Below are positions 26,307 to 35,363 of a stretch of 64,000 nt of DNA, piece by piece. The notes below the pieces were generated by a model that was given only the letters and a program-made list of their open reading frames with translations, had not been told where the DNA came from and did no database searches. A program made the position numbers and the translations under genes. Source of the stretch: Bacteroidota bacterium (GTDB lineage: Bacteria; Bacteroidota; Ignavibacteria; Tepidaquicellales; Tepidaquicellaceae); contig JAFDZR010000014.1 of NCBI GenBank assembly GCA_018266875.1, positions 20,405 through 84,404 on the forward strand, read 5' to 3'. Position 1 is the stretch's first letter. Each line of letters opens with the position of its first letter.

Positions 26307-26932
26307 CCGGGGAAAGTGCTTTTCTTCCTTGGTCTTCTGACAATGAAATCACCATTCAGTTTGAATTTACCGTGGCAGACATTATTAATTATATTGTCTC
26401 CGTTATCTTCACTATTTGTTCCAGCCCAGTAAGCCCTGGCATATTTCTGTCCGCCGATCTCCAATTCCGATTCAAAAATAATTACATGACCGTTCCAGAC
26501 TATAAGATCTCCGGCTTTCGCGTTTGAAATATCATTTACTCCCACAACCGGCAGAATATCCCTGAAATTATTAGTATCATACAGATCACGCGAGAGAGCA
26601 TTAACCTCAGGCGTCATGCACCCTGATCTTTTTAATACATTCAAAGCGTATATATTGCACTTGGTGGAGCCGTTGAGAATTATCAGCCGGGAATCCAGCC
26701 AGTAAAGATAAGTAGAGTCAACCGAGACACTGTACATTTTATTTTTCTGTTCCTCTGCAGCAGTTTTCAGGATAGCTGAAGAGGTTAACTCCTCCTGATC
26801 ATATTTTTCAGTTTCATCATATTCATTTTCCTCTTTATCATCAGTTTTTGAAGAAGAGCAGCCTGATACAACGATCAACGAAACAAAAATAAAGTATAAT
26901 AAAAAGAAATATAAATTATTTTTATTTGTCAT
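26303..26932 (-). CDS. lipoprotein with a possible papain-like (NlpC/CHAP-type) fold
   Basis: The start at 26932 (MTNKNNLYFF) gives a clean lipoprotein signal with lipobox VVSGC; an earlier in-frame ATG at 26983 would lie inside the upstream gene. Mature protein of about 185 residues: an acidic linker, then KCNIYALNVLKRSG with a candidate nucleophile Cys, and NAKAGDLIVWNGHVIIFES with a candidate His, the order and spacing of NlpC/P60 or CHAP amidases that cut peptidoglycan. I see no closer family. Its ATG overlaps the stop of the upstream lipoprotein gene by 11 bases (ATGACAAATAA), so the two are translationally coupled. Confidence 0.68.
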   Translation of the reverse strand: MTNKNNLYFFLLYFIFVSLIVVSGCSSSKTDDKEENEYDETEKYDQEELTSSAILKTAAEEQKNKMYSVSVDSTYLYWLDSRLIILNGSTKCNIYALNVLKRSGCMTPEVNALSRDLYDTNNFRDILPVVGVNDISNAKAGDLIVWNGHVIIFESELEIGGQKYARAYWAGTNSEDNGDNIINNVCHGKFKLNGDFIVRRPRKKSTFPG

Positions 26933-27683
26933 ATTTTTCGCCGACAAATTCCTTATTGAATTTATCCCATTGACCGATTGCATAATTCCTCAGGACACGC
27001 TGCGCGTCTTCAAACGAAACATCAAGATTCATTTCACCTTTGGTTGGTTCTTCATCATTTATTTTCAGTATCATACTTCCTCTGATTGCGAATTTCTTAA
27101 ATCCCTCGTGCATGATAAGTTTCATGTCATCAGGGCTTACGTCACTTCTGCATGAGAGCTTATACAGGAAAGTGGTCTCTGCAATCCCGTTATCATTGAG
27201 ATCTGTTACAGTAAGAGATTTGTCCATATATGCAAGAGTAATGTCAAAAGGACAATCTTTGACAAAGTCATAAATTTTCCACAGAAATCTCGGTCTGGGC
27301 TCTTCCAGAATATATTGATAAGCAAACAATTCCCTGATTCTGTTTTCACCGAATTGACTTCTTTCTTCCGAAAGAGTAATAAATAATAAGTTAACTCCCA
27401 GACTGTCTTTCCATTTAACTGCTTCAATTATCTTATTGCCGTCGTAAAGAGAAGCAGGCACTCTATCAACGCCGTATTCGATATCAGTTACTTCCGCAAG
27501 GTGATCTACATGTCTGAGCATTGTATCCATATGCATATTCACTCCTTCATGCGGATCATCGCCGATTTTGTTTTCTCTTTTAACTTCTTCAGAAGGAGCT
27601 GCATTTTTTGTTGAATCACTTTCATTGCTGTTGCATGAAGATATAAAAATTACAAGTATGATAGTTATGAAATATAATTTCAT
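26922..27683 (-). CDS. lipoprotein similar to the M949_RS01915-type surface polysaccharide family
   Basis: Start chosen at 27683 (MKLYFITIILVIFISSCNSN) because a lipobox (ISSC) follows directly; the longer frame from 27746 would put 21 charged residues ahead of the signal and run through a terminator. 253 residues. The centre has LTVTDLNDNGIAETTFLYKL and CRSDVSPDDMKLIMHEGFKKFAIRG, blocks I associate with a Bacteroidota family annotated as M949_RS01915 surface polysaccharide biosynthesis protein; that name comes from one mutant phenotype and says little about mechanism. Located on the envelope, periplasm-facing. Coupled to the candidate amidase lipoprotein downstream. Confidence 0.65.
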   Translation of the reverse strand: MKLYFITIILVIFISSCNSNESDSTKNAAPSEEVKRENKIGDDPHEGVNMHMDTMLRHVDHLAEVTDIEYGVDRVPASLYDGNKIIEAVKWKDSLGVNLLFITLSEERSQFGENRIRELFAYQYILEEPRPRFLWKIYDFVKDCPFDITLAYMDKSLTVTDLNDNGIAETTFLYKLSCRSDVSPDDMKLIMHEGFKKFAIRGSMILKINDEEPTKGEMNLDVSFEDAQRVLRNYAIGQWDKFNKEFVGEKYDK

Positions 27684-27710
27684 TTCAGTATTTTTCAGTT
27701 TTTTATTTAT

Positions 27711-27735
27711 AAAAAAAGGGAGCGCGGCTCCCTTT
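27711..27735 (-). terminator. intrinsic terminator after the beta-barrel protein gene
   Basis: On the minus strand AAAGGGAG and CTCCCTTT pair around a 5-base loop and are followed by a run of T. It separates 27763-28515 from the lipoprotein pair. Confidence 0.85.
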
Positions 27736-27762
27736 AATTTTTTCAATATTAAAATTTACAGT

Positions 27763-28515
27763 TCAAAATCCGACTCTGAGACCGGTAAATACTCCCCAGC
27801 TGTTGGTTGTTACTTTTTCAATACTGCCTGTACTCAGGAGATTGTTAAGACCGCCGTACTGGAATTTTGTTCCGAGTATTACACTCATGAACGGATTGAG
27901 AAGATAATTTCCCGTAAGGATTCCGTTAAGACCAAGATCAAAATCCTTGAAACCGCTAACGGCATTTGCGGGATTCAGAAGTATTCCGAAATAAGGACCG
28001 CCGCTGAAACTTATCCCAACCTTATCAGATACCATTCCGCCGACATTTACATTAATGGGTATATTCAGATAAGAATTTTTAATCGAGTTTACTGCGGAAT
28101 CAAGAGGGTCCTGAGGATTAGATACATACGGAATTCCGTATTCATATTTTTTATTGATAAAATCCAGTCCGGTGGATAGATCAAGCAGTCCGAAAAGATT
28201 AAGATTGACAAGAGCGCCGAGAGTAAAGCCACCTTTGTTTGTAGTGTTGATGTCTTTAACATTTTCCCTTGAAGTTACATTTGGTGAAGTAGAGCCGTAA
28301 CCGATCTGGAAATCAACTGACGCACCGAAGAATTCCCCGGTGATCTTCTGATGATAAAGTTTTGCTTTTTCGTAATCTCTCTGTTTAATTTCCGCAGAAT
28401 GATCTTTTGTATCATTTAACTTCAGCTTTGGATCGAAATTCACACCCGCAGAAATACCTTGTACGCTGAGCAGAATTATGCAGAAGACTGTAAATGCAAT
28501 GATTACTTTATTCAT
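27763..28515 (-). CDS. outer-membrane beta-barrel protein (PorT/OMP-type)
   Basis: A 250-residue protein with a signal peptide (MNKVIIAFTVFCIILLSVQG). The rest alternates hydrophobic and polar residues as in a small beta-barrel: ASVDFQIGYGSTSPNVTSRE, GGFTLGALVNLNLFGLLDLS, YLNIPINVNVGGMV, VGISFSGGPYFGILLNP, and a last strand SWGVFTGLRVGF ending in Phe, as outer-membrane proteins do. It resembles the outer membrane protein beta-barrel (OMP_b-brl, PorT-like) group of Bacteroidota. Function unknown. Its start overlaps the end of the ABC-F gene by 8 bases. Confidence 0.8.
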   Translation of the reverse strand: MNKVIIAFTVFCIILLSVQGISAGVNFDPKLKLNDTKDHSAEIKQRDYEKAKLYHQKITGEFFGASVDFQIGYGSTSPNVTSRENVKDINTTNKGGFTLGALVNLNLFGLLDLSTGLDFINKKYEYGIPYVSNPQDPLDSAVNSIKNSYLNIPINVNVGGMVSDKVGISFSGGPYFGILLNPANAVSGFKDFDLGLNGILTGNYLLNPFMSVILGTKFQYGGLNNLLSTGSIEKVTTNSWGVFTGLRVGF

Positions 28516-30499
28516 GATTTATTGTTTGATTATTTAGTTTGTTTTCAAGTTCATTCAGAATTTCAGTTTTCTTTTCCCAAAGTGAATATACATTTTTTAA
28601 TTTTTCCTTTAAACTGTTATATTTGTTCGTAACATCCACCACATTATAGTTGCCTTTGTAAAAATCCTCACTGATCATTATCTTTTCTGTCTTTGCAATT
28701 TCAGATTCGAGATTAGCTATGCTTTCTTCAATGGTCTTTATTTCTTTTTTTACGGGTTCGATCTTTTTATTGATTTCTTTTCTGGCGCTTTTATTTTCTT
28801 TTTCGGATTTCCTGTCAGGTTTAGATTTGCTTTCTGAAACCGGTTTTTCAAACGAACTCTTTTTCCGGGATGTCTCGCCTTTAAGAAACTCTTTTTCTTT
28901 TTCCTTCAGATATTCCGTGGCATTTCCAATAAAGGTTTTGATCTTTTTATTTTTAACCTCAATGACTTTATCCACAATGCCGTCTATGAATTCCCTGTCG
29001 TGTGAAACTATGAGAACCGTTCCGTTGTATTTCTTCAGAGCGTTCATAAGTACTTCCTTTGAGCGCATATCCAGATGGTTTGTAGGCTCGTCAAGAACAA
29101 GAAAATTTGACGGCTCTATCAGCATCTTTGCAAGCGCAAGCCTGGATTTTTCTCCTCCCGAGAGGACTTTTACTTTCTTGAAAACATCATCGCCTCTGAA
29201 AAGAAAACTGCCGAGGATTGTTCTTAAATTTTTTGCAATCTCTCCCGAGGCAGCCTGCTCCATAGTCTCCAGAACAGTAAGTTCCGGATTAAGCTCTTCG
29301 GCCTGATTCTGCGCATAGAATTTTATTTCCGCAAGATGACCCAATTTTACTTCCCCGCTGTTGATCTTTTCGTGACCTGAAATTATTCTTGTGAGTGTGG
29401 ATTTACCGGCTCCGTTTACTCCGAAAAGGACTATCTTCTCTCCCCTGCCGATTATCAGATCTATATTCTCGAGAACATTATTAACATTATCATAGCTCTT
29501 TGTTACCCGAGTCAGTTCTATTGAAGTCTTTCCGGAATGAGTAGCCGGAGGGAAGTTAAAACTAACTGTAGCTTCCTCATCTTCAATTTCGATCCAGTCC
29601 ACTTTATCAAGAAGCTTTATCCTGCTCTGCACAGCTTTCGCCTTTGACGCCTTGTATCTAAATCTTTCTATGAATTTTTCCTGCTGGCGGAGATAATTCT
29701 GCTGATTGTAGAACTGATTTTCCTGTAATTCCTTTCTTATCTCTTTTTCTGTTTTGTAGAAAGTATAATTTCCGGAATATTCGGTAACATTTCCAAGCGA
29801 GATCTCGACAGTCCTTTCGGTAATATTATCAAGGAAACTTCTGTCGTGCGAGACCAACACAATTGCTCCCTGATAGTTCATGAGATAATTCTCAACCCAG
29901 ATTAGTGATTCAATGTCAAGATGATTTGTAGGCTCGTCCAGAAGCAGAATGGAAGGATTGACAAGCAGAAGTTTTGCAAGAGCAATTCTCATCTGCCATC
30001 CACCGCTGAATTCATTTGTCATTCTTGTGAAATCCGATTCAAAAAATCCAAGTCCTATCAGTATCTTTTCTATCTTTGATTTCAGTCTGAATCCGTCAAG
30101 CATCTGGAATCTTTCCTGAAGCTCACCGTATTCATTTATAAGATCCATGAATTCATCCGAAGCAGTATCTTCAAATTCCCCCATCTCAGTTTCTATCTGA
30201 CGCATTTCTTCCTGGATCTTGTTGATATCCCCTGCCGAGCTGTAAACTTCATCATACAAAGTCTTGCCGAGAAAGTGTATTCCTTCCTGAGGAAGGTATC
30301 CGACAGTCGTATGTTTGGAGATCGCAACCTCACCCGCATCGGAAGTAATTAGTCCGGCAATAACTTTGAGCAATGTTGATTTTCCTGCGCCGTTTGATCC
30401 GACAAGTGAAACCCTGTCTTTTCCGGCTACACGAAGAGACACATTATCAAAAAGCACCTTCGAGCCGTACCTCATCGAAATATTATTAAGTGAAATCAT
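28508..30499 (-). CDS. ABC-F family ATPase
   Basis: A 663-residue soluble protein with two ABC domains in one chain and no membrane part. Domain 1 has GSNGAGKSTLLKV, FSGGWQMRIALAKLL and LLLDEPTNHLD; domain 2 has GVNGAGKSTLTRI, LSGGEKSRLALAKML and LVLDEPTNHLD. The linker between them (about 245-315) is the charged P-site tRNA interaction motif of ABC-F proteins. A Lys-rich, Uup-like coiled-coil tail follows (about 545-660). ABC-F members act on ribosomes to rescue stalls or protect from antibiotics; this layout is closest to the housekeeping Uup/YdiF/EttA-like groups, not to a known resistance protein. Its start codon lies in a 98-base gap after the GNAT gene. Confidence 0.93.
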   Translation of the reverse strand: MISLNNISMRYGSKVLFDNVSLRVAGKDRVSLVGSNGAGKSTLLKVIAGLITSDAGEVAISKHTTVGYLPQEGIHFLGKTLYDEVYSSAGDINKIQEEMRQIETEMGEFEDTASDEFMDLINEYGELQERFQMLDGFRLKSKIEKILIGLGFFESDFTRMTNEFSGGWQMRIALAKLLLVNPSILLLDEPTNHLDIESLIWVENYLMNYQGAIVLVSHDRSFLDNITERTVEISLGNVTEYSGNYTFYKTEKEIRKELQENQFYNQQNYLRQQEKFIERFRYKASKAKAVQSRIKLLDKVDWIEIEDEEATVSFNFPPATHSGKTSIELTRVTKSYDNVNNVLENIDLIIGRGEKIVLFGVNGAGKSTLTRIISGHEKINSGEVKLGHLAEIKFYAQNQAEELNPELTVLETMEQAASGEIAKNLRTILGSFLFRGDDVFKKVKVLSGGEKSRLALAKMLIEPSNFLVLDEPTNHLDMRSKEVLMNALKKYNGTVLIVSHDREFIDGIVDKVIEVKNKKIKTFIGNATEYLKEKEKEFLKGETSRKKSSFEKPVSESKSKPDRKSEKENKSARKEINKKIEPVKKEIKTIEESIANLESEIAKTEKIMISEDFYKGNYNVVDVTNKYNSLKEKLKNVYSLWEKKTEILNELENKLNNQTINHE

Positions 30500-30596
30500 G
30501 TGCGTAATTTACGAAATTGAGCTTTTAATTTAAGTAATAAAATAATAGATAATGACTCAAAGGATTGGAAGACAATGGTCGATCAATAATAATATT

Positions 30597-31031
30597 CTAC
30601 AGTTTTACAGTAGAGATCACATCATCACCAACTTTCATTTCTGTAAGTTCAAACCCAAGGCTTTGATATAATTTTATGGCATGAAAGTTATCAGGTTTGT
30701 GAAGTATGTCCACTTTTTCAATTTTTCTTTCTCTGAGTTCATTTAACAGCATTGCTAACGCCTCCCGGCCGAATCCTTTTCCCTGGAATTTTTCATCAAT
30801 CATAAATCTGTTGATATAAAAAATGCCGTCGTCCGGATCGCGCGCATACATGATGAATCCCACCATTAATTCTTCATTATATATTGCAAGCGGATTCATC
30901 TCTTTATGCACATAGGCAAGTGCAAGACCGTTTTCATTTGTTGCTACGAACCTTTTCTGATCGTTCCCGACTCTCAGTTTTATACATTCCCTCCAGTTAT
31001 TTTCATCTATTTTTCTAAAAGAAATATTCAT
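30597..31031 (-). CDS. GNAT-family N-acetyltransferase
   Basis: A 144-residue GCN5-type acetyltransferase. FYINRFMIDEKFQGKGFGRE contains the acetyl-CoA pyrophosphate loop (QGKGFG), followed by the C-terminal motif HAIKLYQSLGFEL. The first 25 residues (IDENNWRECIKLRV) resemble the spermine/spermidine or BltD-like group. Substrate unknown. It lies 53 bases after egtD on the same strand and could be cotranscribed with it. Confidence 0.87.
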   Translation of the reverse strand: MNISFRKIDENNWRECIKLRVGNDQKRFVATNENGLALAYVHKEMNPLAIYNEELMVGFIMYARDPDDGIFYINRFMIDEKFQGKGFGREALAMLLNELRERKIEKVDILHKPDNFHAIKLYQSLGFELTEMKVGDDVISTVKL

Positions 31032-31083
31032 TTATTTCAGAATTAAATTTCAGATATACCTGTATTATAAATTAATCCGAATA

Positions 31084-32124
31084 TTATTTTTTAACAGTGA
31101 GAGAAGTCAAAGTAAAGTAATTCTCTGTATCCGTGTAATGATCAGAAACTGCGAGTCCGGACTTGTCTGCCAAATCTGCGATTGATTCGAAAGTGAATTT
31201 GCAGGAATTCTCCGTGTGAATGGTTTCCCCTTTTTTGAAACTGATTTCATATCCCGGTTCGTCAATCCATACTTTCATATCTTCTCCGGATATAAGATGC
31301 ATCTCCATTCTCATTTTCCCGGAATTGTAAAATGCCTTATGTGAAAATTTTTTTAAATCGAAATCTCCTCCCAGTTCCCTGTTGATCCTTTCGAGAATAT
31401 TTAAATTAAAGGCAGCTGTATATCCTTTACTGTCATTATAAGCTCTATTGAGAACCTCAGTATCCTTCTCAAGATCAAAACCGACCATAAACCGTTCATC
31501 AGGATTCATGGACTGTCTCACCATTTTTAAAAATTCCACCGAATCTTTCCTTGTAAAATTCCCAATACTTGAACCCAGGAACAGAATTAGCTTAGGAGAA
31601 CTGTCAATATGACTGATCAGTTTAATACCATTTTCATAAAAAGATATAATTCCTGACACATTGAGATTATTAAATTTTTTCAGAAGCGATTCCGAACTAT
31701 CCATCAGAACGGGAGATACATCTATGGGTATGTAATGCAGAAAGTTCCTGTCTTTAAGAAATGAATTAATAAGAAGTTCTGATTTCTCAGAGCTTCCGCT
31801 TCCAAGTTCCGTTATTGTTCTGATCTTTTTGTTTTTTAAAGAAATCTCATCTGATCTTTCTAACAGTATCCGCTTTTCAGTTCTCGTGGGATAATACTCA
31901 TCTGTTGTGCAGATCTTTTCAAAAAGTTCTGATCCTTTGTCGTCATAAAAATATTTCGGGAGCAGAAATTTTTTCTTTGATGAAAGACCTTTCCTCACGT
32001 CTTCAGAGAATCTGCTTCTTGTTTCCTTTTTAAGGGATTTAAAAATTTCAAACCGATCATTGATGATACTGCGGTCAAAATTTTTAAGGAATCTGTCAGG
32101 GGATATGTTTTCAGGTAAGTTCAT
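31084..32124 (-). CDS. egtD: L-histidine N-alpha-methyltransferase EgtD
   Basis: A 346-residue member of the EgtD (Methyltransf_33) family. FLLPKYFYDDKGSELFEKI and DEYYPTRTEKRILLE open it; ITELGSGSSEKSELLIN is the SAM motif; LILFLGSSIGNF has the Asn that binds the substrate amine (Asn166 in Mycobacterium EgtD). Two residues that set histidine specificity are kept: Met in RMEMHL (Met252) and Glu in HTENSCKF (Glu282, followed by Ser). The product would be hercynine, the first step to ergothioneine or ovothiol-related betaines. No EgtB-type sulfoxide synthase is in the window, so the pathway is incomplete here. Divergent from tnaA. Confidence 0.9.
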   Translation of the reverse strand: MNLPENISPDRFLKNFDRSIINDRFEIFKSLKKETRSRFSEDVRKGLSSKKKFLLPKYFYDDKGSELFEKICTTDEYYPTRTEKRILLERSDEISLKNKKIRTITELGSGSSEKSELLINSFLKDRNFLHYIPIDVSPVLMDSSESLLKKFNNLNVSGIISFYENGIKLISHIDSSPKLILFLGSSIGNFTRKDSVEFLKMVRQSMNPDERFMVGFDLEKDTEVLNRAYNDSKGYTAAFNLNILERINRELGGDFDLKKFSHKAFYNSGKMRMEMHLISGEDMKVWIDEPGYEISFKKGETIHTENSCKFTFESIADLADKSGLAVSDHYTDTENYFTLTSLTVKK

Positions 32125-32221
32125 TTAAAGGCAATATAAAAAAATACATTTATAATTTTAAGTGAAAGAGTAAACGCTCAGATTATAAAAGTCTGCCGGT
32201 TTTTCTGCATAATCCTTAGAT

Positions 32222-32259
32222 ATGACTTAAATCATAACTTAATTTTTTTAATATCTTTA
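32222..32259 (+). promoter_or_regulatory. possible activator-dependent tnaA promoter
   Basis: ATGACTTAAATCAT (32222-32235), a near-palindrome of the CRP/FNR type (half-site ATGAC or ATGAT, 4-base spacer), lies upstream of TATCTTTA (32252-32259), a close match to the -7 element. No TTG is at -33; the dyad is centred near -37 from the predicted start, where a class II activator would bind. Confidence 0.35.
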
Positions 32260-32310
32260 ACTTATCAAAAATCAATTAACAGAGAATATTTTAATATCAG
32301 GAGAAAATAA

Positions 32311-33690
32311 ATGAAATTCAAAACGATCTTTGAACCATTCAAAATCAAGTCAGTCGAGCCCATCACTATGTCAACAGAATCCGAAAGACTTGAATATTTA
32401 GAACAAGCGGATTACAATCCATTCCGTCTGAATTCTAAAGACGTACTAATAGACTTTCTGACCGACAGCGGTACTTCGGCAATGAGCTCAAAACAGTGGG
32501 CATCACTTATGGATGGAGACGAGGCATATGCCGGATCCAAAAGCTGGATTAAGATGGAAAAGGAAATAAAAGATCTAACAGGTTTCGAGCATATACTCCC
32601 GACTCACCAGGGAAGAGCCGGGGAAAGGATTTTGTACGGTTATCTGGGGGGAAAGGGGAAAATATTTATCAGCAACACTCATTTTGACACAACCCGCGCA
32701 AACATTGAATATTCAGGAGCGGAAGCAATTGACATTCCGATTCCGGAATCCGCAGAACCAATGCTGTCACATCCTTTCAAAGGGAATATGGATACTGATA
32801 AGCTGAAAGAGTTACTGAAAAATCACAGCAGTGAAGAGATCGGCGGAGTCATTCTTACCGTGACAAACAACAGCGGAGGCGGGCAGCCGGTCAGTATGAA
32901 AAATGCAATTGAGGTCAGCAACCTTTGCAAAAAGTTCAATGTGAAATTTTTCCTGGACTGCTGCAGAATAGCGGAGAATTCATATTTCATTAAAACAAGA
33001 GAACCCGGTTACAGGAGAATGTCTTACAGAAATATCGCCCGTGAAATGTTTTCGCTTGCTGACGGATGCGTCATGAGCGCAAAGAAAGACGGACTCGTAA
33101 ATATGGGAGGATTTCTTGCTTTAAAAGACAAGGATCTTTCAGACGCATGCACCAATCTTCTAATAATCACCGAAGGCTTTGTAACTTACGGGGGATTATC
33201 GGGAAGGGACATGGAAGCAATTTCGCTCGGACTGCGCGAAGTGTTTGACGAGGATTATCTCAAATACCGGATCAGAAGCACTGAATACCTCGGAGAAATG
33301 CTTTACAGGATGGGAATCCCGCTTATATGGCCAATCGGCGGTCATGCAGTTTATATTGACGCAAAGTCATTTTATCAGCACATTCCTGTTGATCAGTATC
33401 CGGGACAGGCGCTGGTCTGCGAATTATATATCAAAGGCGGAATACGTTCGGTTGAGATCGGTTCGGTAATGTTTGGCAAATATGATGAAGACGGCGATCT
33501 GATTCCCGCTCCTAATGAACTTGTAAGACTTGCAATTCCAAGAAGAGTATATACTCAAAGTCACATAGAATACGTGATCGAAGTTTTCAAACTGCTTTTA
33601 GAAGAAAGGGATTCTGTAAAAGGATTTGAAATCACAGAGGAGTCAGAATTTCTGAGACACTTCACTGCAAAATTCAGGAGGGTCAGTTAA
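32311..33690 (+). CDS. tnaA: tryptophan indole-lyase (tryptophanase)
   Basis: A 459-residue PLP enzyme of the tryptophanase/tyrosine phenol-lyase family. Blocks: EPFKIKSVEPITM at the start, VLIDFLTDSGTSAMS, LPTHQGRAGERILYG, NNSGGGQPVSMKN, MSAKKDGLVNMGGFLALK (PLP Lys), FVTYGGLSGRDMEA, and RLAIPRRVYTQSH. Three specificity positions separate the two enzymes: phenol-lyase has Arg in MERG (Arg381) and Phe in LRFFTA; here the matching places read VEIGS and LRHFTAKF, as in tryptophanase (His463). So it should split L-tryptophan into indole, pyruvate and ammonia. A ribosome site (AGGAG) precedes the ATG, and no tnaC-like leader peptide is obvious. Confidence 0.92.
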   Translation: MKFKTIFEPFKIKSVEPITMSTESERLEYLEQADYNPFRLNSKDVLIDFLTDSGTSAMSSKQWASLMDGDEAYAGSKSWIKMEKEIKDLTGFEHILPTHQGRAGERILYGYLGGKGKIFISNTHFDTTRANIEYSGAEAIDIPIPESAEPMLSHPFKGNMDTDKLKELLKNHSSEEIGGVILTVTNNSGGGQPVSMKNAIEVSNLCKKFNVKFFLDCCRIAENSYFIKTREPGYRRMSYRNIAREMFSLADGCVMSAKKDGLVNMGGFLALKDKDLSDACTNLLIITEGFVTYGGLSGRDMEAISLGLREVFDEDYLKYRIRSTEYLGEMLYRMGIPLIWPIGGHAVYIDAKSFYQHIPVDQYPGQALVCELYIKGGIRSVEIGSVMFGKYDEDGDLIPAPNELVRLAIPRRVYTQSHIEYVIEVFKLLLEERDSVKGFEITEESEFLRHFTAKFRRVS

Positions 33691-33699
33691 AGGAAAAAG

Positions 33700-33730
33700 A
33701 AAAAGTCCTGTATAAATAACAGGACTTTTT
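33700..33730. terminator. bidirectional terminator between tnaA and the carboxylase gene
   Basis: A perfect 12-bp inverted repeat, AAAAAGTCCTGT / ACAGGACTTTTT, with a 7-base loop. Read on either strand the stem ends in T, so it can stop both converging transcripts. Confidence 0.88.
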
Positions 33731-33745
33731 CGGTGTCAATCAGAT

Positions 33746-35287
33746 CTATAAAGGAATATTTCCGTGTTTCTTTCTGGGATTTGAATCTACTTTGTTTTCA
33801 AGAATTTCAAAGTAATAAATAAGTTTTTTTCTGGTATCCTTCGGTTCTATCACATCGTCAATGAATCCCCTTTCTGCAGCAAGATAAGGATTTGCGAACT
33901 TAACAGTGAACTCATCCACTTTTTCCTTAAGAGCAGCTGCTTTATCCTCAGCCGCTTCGATCTCTTTCCTGAAAATAATCTCAGCAGCGCCCTGAGCTCC
34001 CATCACGGCAATCTCGGCTGTTGGCCATGCAAGATTGATGTCGCCTCTGATGTGTTTTGAGTTCATGACATCATAAGCTCCTCCGTATGCTTTTCTTAAA
34101 ATAACAGTAATTTTCGGGACAGTTGCTTCACAGAAAGCGTAAAGAAGTTTTGCACCGTGTCTGATCACGCCTCTCCACTCCTGATCGGTTCCTGGCAAAA
34201 ACCCGGGAACATCTTCCAGGACTAAAAGCGGGATATTGAAAGCATCACAGAATCTGACGAATCTTGCGCCTTTGATGGATGAATTCAGATCCAGGACACC
34301 GGCTAGAACCAGCGGCTGATTTGCAACGATCCCGATTGATCTTCCGCCGATCCTTCCGAATCCCACTACAATGTTTTCAGCATATTCCGAATGTACCTCA
34401 AAGAAAGAATCCTCATCTATCAAAGCAGAGATCACTTCCTTTACATCATATGGCTTGTTTGGATTATCAGGCATGTAAGTATTCAGAAATTCAAGGTCCT
34501 TTTCTCCGCCGCTGTATTCCACCGAAGGAGCGGGATCTACGTTATTGAGAGGAATATATGACACAAGTTTTCTGATGTCCTGATAGCACTGAATTTCATT
34601 TTCAGCGGTAAAGTGACTGACACCGCTTTTTATAGCGTGGGTTCTCGCTCCACCGAGGTCATCGAACGTTACTTCCTCATGAGTTACGGTTTTTACAACG
34701 TTGGGTCCGGTTACAAACATATAGGATACTTTATCCACCATAAAAACAAAATCGGTTATCGCCGGAGAATAGACCGCTCCTCCAGCGCATGGTCCTACAA
34801 TTGCCGATATCTGCGGTATCACTCCGCTTGAAAGAGTATTTCTCAGAAATATATCTGCATATCCGCCGAGTGAAATAACTCCTTCCTGGATCCTGGCTCC
34901 GCCGCTGTCATTTATTCCGATTACCGGGACACCGATCTTCATGGCGAGATCCATTATCTTGCAGATCTTCTTAGCGTGATATTCAGCCAGCGATCCGCCG
35001 TGGATCGTAAAATCCTGTGAGAATACACAGACCGTTCTTCCGTCAATTTTGCCCGTTCCCGTGATTACTCCGTCTGTATAGAATCTCTGGTTAGCCAGAT
35101 CAAAATCATAGGACTGGTGTCTTACGAAAATATCTGTTTCTTCAAAGCTTCCTTCATCAAGCAGAAGCTCCACTCTTTCTCTTGCAGTTAACTTTCCTTT
35201 TTTATGCTGCGAATCAATTCTCTTCTGTCCTCCGCCCTGCAATGCTTCGGATCTTTTGTCTTTTAATTCCTGTAGTTTATCTTTCAT
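33746..35287 (-). CDS. acyl-CoA carboxylase beta (carboxyltransferase) subunit, PccB-like
   Basis: A 513-residue biotin-dependent carboxyltransferase. [20 protein letters not shown] near residue 30, [60 protein letters not shown] and [20 protein letters not shown] are the usual crotonase-fold oxyanion and substrate blocks. Length and sequence fit propionyl-CoA or methylmalonyl-CoA carboxyltransferase (PccB/MmdA). A B12-binding mutase subunit at 60037-60465 could act in the same propionate pathway. The biotin carboxylase and biotin carrier subunits are not in the window. Confidence 0.9.
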   Translation of the reverse strand: MKDKLQELKDKRSEALQGGGQKRIDSQHKKGKLTARERVELLLDEGSFEETDIFVRHQSYDFDLANQRFYTDGVITGTGKIDGRTVCVFSQDFTIHGGSLAEYHAKKICKIMDLAMKIGVPVIGINDSGGARIQEGVISLGGYADIFLRNTLSSGVIPQISAIVGPCAGGAVYSPAITDFVFMVDKVSYMFVTGPNVVKTVTHEEVTFDDLGGARTHAIKSGVSHFTAENEIQCYQDIRKLVSYIPLNNVDPAPSVEYSGGEKDLEFLNTYMPDNPNKPYDVKEVISALIDEDSFFEVHSEYAENIVVGFGRIGGRSIGIVANQPLVLAGVLDLNSSIKGARFVRFCDAFNIPLLVLEDVPGFLPGTDQEWRGVIRHGAKLLYAFCEATVPKITVILRKAYGGAYDVMNSKHIRGDINLAWPTAEIAVMGAQGAAEIIFRKEIEAAEDKAAALKEKVDEFTVKFANPYLAAERGFIDDVIEPKDTRKKLIYYFEILENKVDSNPRKKHGNIPL

Positions 35288-35363
35288 GTCAGTATGTATT
35301 GATTACTTTATTTTATTAATGTGTTGAAAAAAATTTTAAAAAAATTAACAATTCGGAAAAATC

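Noticed and set aside
26933..26983. Longer N-terminus of the amidase-like lipoprotein from the ATG at 26983
   Set aside because: It would lie inside the upstream gene and put 17 residues in front of a lipoprotein signal; the ATG at 26932 fits better.
27568..28179. A 203-codon plus-strand frame over the beta-barrel and lipoprotein genes
   Set aside because: It crosses the terminator at 27711-27735 and runs against two well supported genes.
28719..29306. A long open frame of 195 codons on the plus strand inside the ABC-F gene
   Set aside because: It is antisense to clear ABC motifs; its Ser/Phe-rich sequence has no domain and no ribosome site.
32311..33690. Tyrosine phenol-lyase as the name of the PLP enzyme
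   Set aside because: The Arg of MERG and the Phe of LRFFTA that mark phenol-lyases are replaced by Ile and His, as in tryptophanase.
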